In this document: positions 6,653-10,998 of the stretch, piece after piece
Layout: every line of letters begins with the position of its first letter
Position numbering within the stretch: the stretch's first letter is position 1
From: Planctomycetaceae bacterium
Lineage (GTDB): Bacteria; Planctomycetota; Planctomycetia; Pirellulales; UBA1268
Direction of reading: 5' to 3'
Assembly (NCBI GenBank): GCA_947440895.1
Contig: CANETO010000034.1
Span: 1 to 10,998 of the forward strand
Length of the DNA stretch: 10,998 nucleotides
Position numbers and translations under genes: made by a program
The notes under the pieces: generated by a model
Told to the model about the DNA's origin: nothing
Seen by the model: the letters and a program-made list of their open reading frames with translations, nothing else
The model's database searches: none

Positions 6653-7564
6653 ATGTCTCCTCTCGAACTCCAGAAAATCCTCTCCGCTGGCCTGCTCTCG
6701 TTCCCGATCACCGACTTCGCGGCCAGCGGTGACTTCAACCCCAGCGGATATGCCAAACGCCTGCAGTGGCTGGCGCCGTATGGCGCCACGGCGCTCTTCG
6801 CCGCCGGCGGCACGGGGGAATTCTTCTCGCTTGAGCCGCAGGAATATTCCTCGGTCATCAAGACCGCGGTCGACACCTGCGACGGCCTCGTTCCGATTCT
6901 CGCCGGTGCCGGTGGCCCGACCCGCGTGGCGATCCAGTACGCCCAGGAAGCCGAGCGTCTCGGTGCCAAGGGCATCCTGCTGCTCCCGCACTATCTGACC
7001 GAGACGAATCAGGACGGCGTCGCGGCGCATGTCGACCAGGTCTGCAAGTCGGTCAGGCTTGGGGTCGTGGTCTACAACCGAAACGTCTGCCGCCTGCAGC
7101 CGCACCATCTAGAGAAGCTGGCCGACAGCAATCCCAACCTCATCGGCTACAAGGACGGTCTCGGCGACATCGAACTGATGGTCTCGATCCGCCGTCGGAT
7201 GGGCGATCGCTTCAGTTATCTGGGCGGGCTGCCGACCGCCGAGGTCTACGCCGCCGCGTACAAGGCGATGGGGGTTCCGGTCTATTCGTCGGCCGTCTTC
7301 AACTTCATCCCTCAGACCGCGATGGATTTCTACCACGCCGTTGCGAAGGACGATGTTGCCACGCAGAACCGCCTGCTCGACACCTTCTTCCTGCCCTACC
7401 TTGAGATTCGCAACAAGAGCGCCGGCTATGCCGTGAGCATCATCAAGGCCGGCGCCACGATCGTCGGCCACGATGCGGGACCGGTCCGGCCGCCACTTAC
7501 TGATCTCAAGCCCGCCGAGGTGGAGCAGCTTGCGGCGCTGATCGCCAAAGCGGGGGTGACGTGA
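6653..7564 (+). CDS. kdgD: 5-dehydro-4-deoxyglucarate dehydratase (decarboxylating)
   Basis: This 303-residue TIM-barrel enzyme belongs to the DHDPS/N-acetylneuraminate lyase family. It is predicted to convert 5-dehydro-4-deoxy-D-glucarate to 2,5-dioxovalerate, CO2 and water. Diagnostic features: GLLSFPITDF at 13-22 in place of the DHDPS N-terminus, GGTGEFFSL at 52-60, Tyr141 in VVVYNRN, and the Schiff-base lysine Lys167 in LIGYKDGLGD. The length matches KdgD (about 300). The FPITDF and YNRN signatures separate it from true dihydrodipicolinate synthases, and the neighbours supply the enzymes before and after it. The ATG at 6653 agrees with the family N-terminus, although no Shine-Dalgarno sequence precedes it (CCCAACAGATT). 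Its product feeds the dehydrogenase encoded just upstream. Confidence 0.95.
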   Translation: MSPLELQKILSAGLLSFPITDFAASGDFNPSGYAKRLQWLAPYGATALFAAGGTGEFFSLEPQEYSSVIKTAVDTCDGLVPILAGAGGPTRVAIQYAQEAERLGAKGILLLPHYLTETNQDGVAAHVDQVCKSVRLGVVVYNRNVCRLQPHHLEKLADSNPNLIGYKDGLGDIELMVSIRRRMGDRFSYLGGLPTAEVYAAAYKAMGVPVYSSAVFNFIPQTAMDFYHAVAKDDVATQNRLLDTFFLPYLEIRNKSAGYAVSIIKAGATIVGHDAGPVRPPLTDLKPAEVEQLAALIAKAGVT

Positions 7565-7663
7565 GGTTCGTCCGGCTAGCGTCTCATCCTCTTGCCGCCG
7601 GGCATTCGTGGGCGGCTGGCTCTGGTGGCCTCCGTGCCCTAGGTTCCCCGGCCTTTCCTGAGA

Positions 7664-7696
7664 AGAAGCCCTGAGCAGAAGCCCTGAGCAGAAGCC
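7664..7696 (+). repeat. 13-base tandem repeat, about 2.5 copies, abutting the MFS start codon
   Basis: AGAAGCCCTGAGC is repeated exactly at 7664-7676 and 7677-7689. A partial third copy (AGAAGCC, 7690-7696) runs straight into the ATG at 7697. Each unit offers AGAAG, the only Shine-Dalgarno-like sequence here, so the last copy probably serves as the weak ribosome-binding site. The 13-base period means copy-number changes would shift the position of any upstream start but not the coding frame. The rest of the 132-base spacer (7565-7663) shows nothing clear. Confidence 0.85.
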
Positions 7697-8998
7697 ATGC
7701 ACGACGCGACCGATTCACCACACGACTTCCTGCGTACCGCCGTCTCGAAGGTGAAGTGGCGGATCCTGCCGTTGTTCATCGTGATGTTCATCGTGAACTA
7801 CGTGGACCGGGTGAACGTCAGCTTCATCAAGGAACACCTCTCGCTCGACCTCGGCCTGAACGACGAGGCATTTGGTTTTGGGGCCGGCCTGTTCTTCATC
7901 GGCTACGCCCTGTTCGAAGTTCCCTCGAACATGATGCTCCAGTGGCTCGGGGCGCGGCGCTGGCTGGCGATCATCGCCCTGCTCTGGGGCGGCTTCGCGA
8001 CCTGCATGGCCTTCGTGCACACGGCCCAGGAGTTTTATTGGTTGCGATTTTTCCTCGGCGCTGCCGAAGCCGGATTCTTCCCCGGCGTCATCTACTTTTT
8101 CACCCGCTGGCTGCCATCGTCCGAACGTGGCAAGGCGATCGCGCTCTTTCTGAGTGGCTCCGCGATCGCGTCGATCATCTCCGGCCCGCTCTCCGGCTAT
8201 CTCCTGCAGTTTGAGCCCTACGGACTCAAAGGCTGGCAGTTCATGATCGTCGCCGAAGGCGCCGTCTCGGTGATCCTTGCCGTCTTCACCTGGTTCTGGC
8301 TCGATTCGACGCCCGCAGATGCTCGCTGGCTCTCCGACGAGGAGCGGCTTGCCCTGACGGACAAGCTCCAGTCGGAGGCAAACGCCGTCAGACAGCGGCC
8401 CGAAATGGCGGAAATCCTCAAAAGCGCGGTGCAGCTCGCGCTCTTCTGCCTGATCTACTTCGCCATCCAGCTGACCATCTACGCGGCGACGTTCTGGCTC
8501 CCCACGATTATTCGCTCGATGGGAACGCTCAGCGACATGCAGGTCGGGTGCCTGAATTCGCTGCCGTGGATCATTTCCATCTTCGGGATGTATCTCGCCG
8601 CGGCGGGGGCAGCCCGCTGGAAGAATCAACAGGCTTGGGTCGCCGGAGCGCTCCTCGTCGCCGGAGTGGGCATGTTGCTGGCCACCGTCGGCGGTCCGAT
8701 CTTCGCGTTCGTCGCAATCTGTTTTGCCGCCTTGGGATTCAAGTCGGCCGCGTCGCTCTTCTGGCCCATTCCTCAGGGCTACTTCGACGCCCGGGTCTCC
8801 GCGGTGGCAATCGCGCTGATCAATTCGCTGGGGAATCTCGGCGGCTTCGTCGCCCCCTATGCCTTTGGCGTGCTCAAGCAGCAGACCGGATCGATTCAGG
8901 GCGGCCTCTACGGACTTGCCGTGACGAGCGTCCTCGCGGCCGGCCTGGTCTTCTTTGTCCGTACGAAACCCAAAACGACGCACGAGCGTCTTTCTTGA
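7697..8998 (+). CDS. MFS transporter, anion:cation symporter family, probable glucarate uptake
   Basis: This 433-residue inner-membrane protein has about twelve hydrophobic segments in two bundles, separated by a charged cytoplasmic loop at about 203-240. The signature NYVDRVNVSF at 34-43 in helix 1, the loop QWLGARRWLA at 82-91 after helix 2, and RFFLGAAEAGFFPGVIYFF at 117-135 in helix 4 place it in the anion:cation symporter (ACS) family, which includes the glucarate, tartrate and phthalate carriers. Within the cassette it is the obvious candidate to import D-glucarate or a related hexarate with protons. Substrate is inferred from context; the sequence resembles tartrate-type (TtuB-like) carriers at least as much as GudP, so I give no gene symbol. 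The start is fixed by the preceding repeat with AGAAG. Only two bases separate its stop from the glucarate dehydratase start. Confidence 0.93.
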   Translation: MHDATDSPHDFLRTAVSKVKWRILPLFIVMFIVNYVDRVNVSFIKEHLSLDLGLNDEAFGFGAGLFFIGYALFEVPSNMMLQWLGARRWLAIIALLWGGFATCMAFVHTAQEFYWLRFFLGAAEAGFFPGVIYFFTRWLPSSERGKAIALFLSGSAIASIISGPLSGYLLQFEPYGLKGWQFMIVAEGAVSVILAVFTWFWLDSTPADARWLSDEERLALTDKLQSEANAVRQRPEMAEILKSAVQLALFCLIYFAIQLTIYAATFWLPTIIRSMGTLSDMQVGCLNSLPWIISIFGMYLAAAGAARWKNQQAWVAGALLVAGVGMLLATVGGPIFAFVAICFAALGFKSAASLFWPIPQGYFDARVSAVAIALINSLGNLGGFVAPYAFGVLKQQTGSIQGGLYGLAVTSVLAAGLVFFVRTKPKTTHERLS

Positions 8999-9000
8999 CA

Positions 9001-10323
9001 ATGACCCCCATCATCGAATCGATTCGCGTCGTGCCCGTCGCCGGTCATGACAGCATGCTGCTCAACCTGAGCGGGGCGCACGGGCCGTTCTTCACTCGCA
9101 ACATCGTCCTGATCACGGATAGCTCCGGTCACACCGGCCTCGGCGAGGTTCCCGGTGGTGAGAAGATCCGGCAGACGGTCGAAGATGCCTCGCCTTTGCT
9201 CGTCGGGCAGGAGATCGGCCGCTACGAACAGCTTCTCGCGGCCGTCAGCGAGGCCTTCTCGGACCGGGATGCCGGTGGTCGCGGCCTGCAGACGTTCGAC
9301 CTCCGGGTGACGATTCATGCCGTCACTGGCCTCGAGTCGGCGGTCCTCGACCTCCTCGGACAGCATCTGAACAAGCCCGTGGCGGCCCTGCTCGGCACGG
9401 GCCAACAGCGGTCCGAGGTTGAGATGCTCGGCTACCTGTTCTTCATCGGCGACCGACGCCGGACAACGCTTGGCTACCGCGACGAAGCCGGCTCTCCACA
9501 CGCGTGGCATCGCCTTCGTAACGAGGAGGCCCTGACGCCTGAGAGCATCGTCCGTCAGGCCGAGGCCGCCCAGGAGCGATTTGGGTTCCAGGATTTCAAG
9601 CTCAAGGGGGGCGTGCTGAGCCCCGCCCGCGAAATCGAGGCCGTGCGTGCCCTTGCCAGCCGCTTCCCACAGGCCCGCATCACCCTCGATCCCAACGGTG
9701 CCTGGCGTCTCAAGGAGGCCATCGAGGTCTGCCAGAACCTCCATGGTGTGCTCGCGTACGCCGAGGATCCCTGCGGCGCCGAAGACGGCTTCTCGGGTCG
9801 GGAGATCATGGCGGAATTCAAACAGGCCACTGGACTGCGGACGGCCACGAACATGGTCGCCACCGACTGGCGGCAGTTCGGGCACGCCCTCAAACTCCAG
9901 GCCGTCGATATTCCGCTCGCCGACCCGCACTTCTGGACGATGCGGGGTTCGGTCAAGGTCGCGCAGGTCTGCGAGGAGCACGGACTCACCTGGGGATCGC
10001 ACTCCAACAACCACTTCGACGTCTCGCTCGCCATGTTCACGCACGTCGGTGCCGCTGCGCCGGGAGATGTGACCGCCATGGACACCCATTGGATCTGGCA
10101 GGAAGGGCAGCGTCTCACCAAGGAGCCGCTCCAGATCAGGGGTGGCATGATCACCGTTCCGGAGAAGCCGGGCCTCGGTATCGAAATCGATCCGGCCCAG
10201 CTCGAAGCCGCCCACCAGCTCTATCTCACGCTCCCCACCGGCTCACGCGACGACGCCGTCGCGATGCAGTTCCTGATCCCCGGCTGGAAGTTCGACCACA
10301 AGAAACCCTGCATGGTGCGGTAG
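9001..10323 (+). CDS. gudD: Glucarate dehydratase
   Basis: This 440-residue enolase-superfamily enzyme (E. coli GudD is about 446) is predicted to dehydrate D-glucarate, and probably L-idarate, to 5-dehydro-4-deoxy-D-glucarate using Mg2+. Active-site features are all present: FKLKGG with Lys200 and Lys202, metal ligands Asp230 (with Asn232) in LDPNGAW, Glu255 in YAEDPCG, and Asn284 in TATNM, then Asp308 in PLADPHFW and the catalytic base His334 in WGSHSNNHFD. The capping-domain region with RLRNEEALTPESIV at 171-184 matches GudD rather than other mandelate racemase relatives. The reading frame is open upstream to 8548 inside the transporter gene, but homology begins at the ATG at 9001 (MTPIIESIRVVPVAGHD). 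There is no Shine-Dalgarno sequence, and translation may be coupled to the transporter two bases upstream. No clear terminator is seen in the 62-base convergent spacer that follows. Confidence 0.96.
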   Translation: MTPIIESIRVVPVAGHDSMLLNLSGAHGPFFTRNIVLITDSSGHTGLGEVPGGEKIRQTVEDASPLLVGQEIGRYEQLLAAVSEAFSDRDAGGRGLQTFDLRVTIHAVTGLESAVLDLLGQHLNKPVAALLGTGQQRSEVEMLGYLFFIGDRRRTTLGYRDEAGSPHAWHRLRNEEALTPESIVRQAEAAQERFGFQDFKLKGGVLSPAREIEAVRALASRFPQARITLDPNGAWRLKEAIEVCQNLHGVLAYAEDPCGAEDGFSGREIMAEFKQATGLRTATNMVATDWRQFGHALKLQAVDIPLADPHFWTMRGSVKVAQVCEEHGLTWGSHSNNHFDVSLAMFTHVGAAAPGDVTAMDTHWIWQEGQRLTKEPLQIRGGMITVPEKPGLGIEIDPAQLEAAHQLYLTLPTGSRDDAVAMQFLIPGWKFDHKKPCMVR

Positions 10324-10385
10324 GGATCGGCTTCCGGAATGTGCGGCATCTGCGCGTGGCTCTTGGCTCGTCCCCAAAACGCATC

Positions 10386-10998
10386 TCAGCGTGAGGTTGG
10401 CCTGCCAAACCGGGCAGCGTTTTCGACCAGCCGCAGCATGTTCTGATCCTTGAAGATCGGGAACGTCTCGTGGCCTGGGCGGATATAGACCACGCGGCCC
10501 TGGCCCAACTCCCAGACCATCACGCTGCGGAACCATTCCCCAGGCTCCCAGCATTCCTCCACCAGCACGCGATCGGGAGCCGGCACGTGGAACGGCTCGT
10601 CATACATCTCCGTCCGTGGGAGTGAAAACGTCGCAGGCAGGCCGGCGGTGAGGGGGTGGCTGGCGTCGAGCACCCGCAGGTGGCTCGGTTTGCCATCGGT
10701 GCGGTAGCCGGGAAAGCAGCAGTTGGGCAGATGGAGTTTCACCACCACGCGGCCGTCGGGGAATTTCTGCACGTCGGTCGTGGGCGTGAGCCGGGCGTCG
10801 CGGGCAGGGGCCTTGTAGAGCTGTGCCGGCACCTCCTCGATGCTCAAGCCCCCGGCCGGCAGATCGGCCCACTGGCGCTGCAGATCGATCCGGGCCCGCT
10901 CGTTCATTGCCTCGATGAAGGGAGTCGACCAGTGCGCCGAGTGGAGGGCGACGAGCGTCAGCCGGCCCGCCTTCACCCGTTCCACGATCGCCTTCCCA
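10386..10998 (-). CDS. ThuA-like domain protein, 5' end beyond the right edge
   Basis: The frame ends with TGA at 10388-10386 and stays open to the window edge. A GTG at 10985 could serve as a start, but the upstream codons (GKAI) continue the homologous stretch, so the true N-terminus lies outside. Recognisable parts are RVKAGRLTLVALHSAHWSTP, DASHPLTAGLP, YDEPF and VVYIRPGHETFP near the C-terminus. These match the ThuA ('trehalose utilisation') fold, a class I glutamine amidotransferase-like flavodoxin fold, in a planctomycete-type form. ThuA proteins are usually found with sugar-modifying oxidoreductases. The biochemical role is not established by sequence, and a catalytic Cys equivalent cannot be assigned with confidence. 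It converges on gudD and is probably not part of that transcription unit. Confidence 0.88.
   Translation of the reverse strand, partial: GKAIVERVKAGRLTLVALHSAHWSTPFIEAMNERARIDLQRQWADLPAGGLSIEEVPAQLYKAPARDARLTPTTDVQKFPDGRVVVKLHLPNCCFPGYRTDGKPSHLRVLDASHPLTAGLPATFSLPRTEMYDEPFHVPAPDRVLVEECWEPGEWFRSVMVWELGQGRVVYIRPGHETFPIFKDQNMLRLVENAARFGRPTSR

Noticed and set aside
5825..7108. 427-codon antisense frame spanning the dehydrogenase-KdgD junction
   Set aside because: It crosses two well-supported plus-strand genes and the tandem repeat, and its composition is low-quality and charged.
8548..9000. Possible N-terminal extension of glucarate dehydratase
   Set aside because: This stretch is the out-of-frame shadow of the MFS gene. 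Glucarate dehydratase homology begins at the ATG at 9001 and the length then fits the family.
8995..9000. TTGACA, a perfect -35 hexamer just before gudD
   Set aside because: No -10-like hexamer lies at the right distance (ATCGAT at 17 bases), and it falls across the transporter stop codon; probably chance.
7715..9001. 428-codon open frame antisense to the whole MFS gene
   Set aside because: It mirrors the transporter on the other strand. The translation is rich in Arg, Glu and Gly with no domain, as expected from GC-rich codon bias.
8908..10215. 435-codon antisense frame across glucarate dehydratase
   Set aside because: It is a shadow of gudD, whose catalytic motifs are fully intact on the plus strand. 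It has no recognisable domain.
10324..10385. Bidirectional terminator between gudD and the ThuA-like gene
   Set aside because: The 62-base convergent spacer was searched for a stem followed by a T-run on either strand; none was convincing.

Overview
The window looks like chromosomal DNA from a GC-rich Planctomycetota bacterium, probably of the Pirellulales type. This is inferred from gene content, not from a marker gene. The clues are a DUF1559-type pseudopilin-like protein with an AFTLVE N-terminus, a Tat-exported Gfo/Idh/MocA oxidoreductase, a ThuA-like protein, and weak or absent Shine-Dalgarno sequences before several genes. I see no rRNA, tRNA, CRISPR array, insertion sequence, integrase or phage gene.

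Left part (1-4822), all on the minus strand and read right to left. A small single-pass membrane protein of unknown function (4822-4253) comes first, followed by a 257-base spacer holding a perfect hairpin. Next is a pseudopilin-like DUF1559 protein (3995-3219), then a 90-base spacer with a perfect 16-base palindrome. A Tat-signal Gfo/Idh/MocA oxidoreductase (3128-1728), an ABC transporter ATPase (1731-802) and an ABC-2 type permease (805 to beyond the left edge) follow. These last three overlap by four bases at each junction (GTGA, then ATGA), so they almost certainly form one translationally coupled unit.

Central and right part (4970-10323), on the plus strand. Four genes form a complete hexarate (D-glucarate) catabolic cassette. 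They are an alpha-ketoglutarate semialdehyde dehydrogenase, a 5-dehydro-4-deoxyglucarate dehydratase, an MFS transporter of the anion:cation symporter type and a glucarate dehydratase. The inferred flow is uptake of glucarate, dehydration to 5-dehydro-4-deoxyglucarate, dehydration and decarboxylation to 2,5-dioxovalerate, then oxidation to 2-oxoglutarate, which enters the TCA cycle. Catalytic residues are visible in all three enzymes. No regulator gene lies in the window, but an imperfect operator-like palindrome overlaps a possible promoter just upstream of the first gene.

Right end (10386-10998), minus strand. A ThuA-like protein converges on the glucarate cassette and runs off the right edge.

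The biology is mostly ordinary carbohydrate-acid catabolism. The less ordinary points are short tandem repeats in both spacers inside the glucarate cassette, a Lys-to-Met change at a cofactor-binding position of the aldehyde dehydrogenase, the coupling of a Tat-exported oxidoreductase to an ABC exporter, and two perfect palindromes. I did not find a convincing new multi-gene system.
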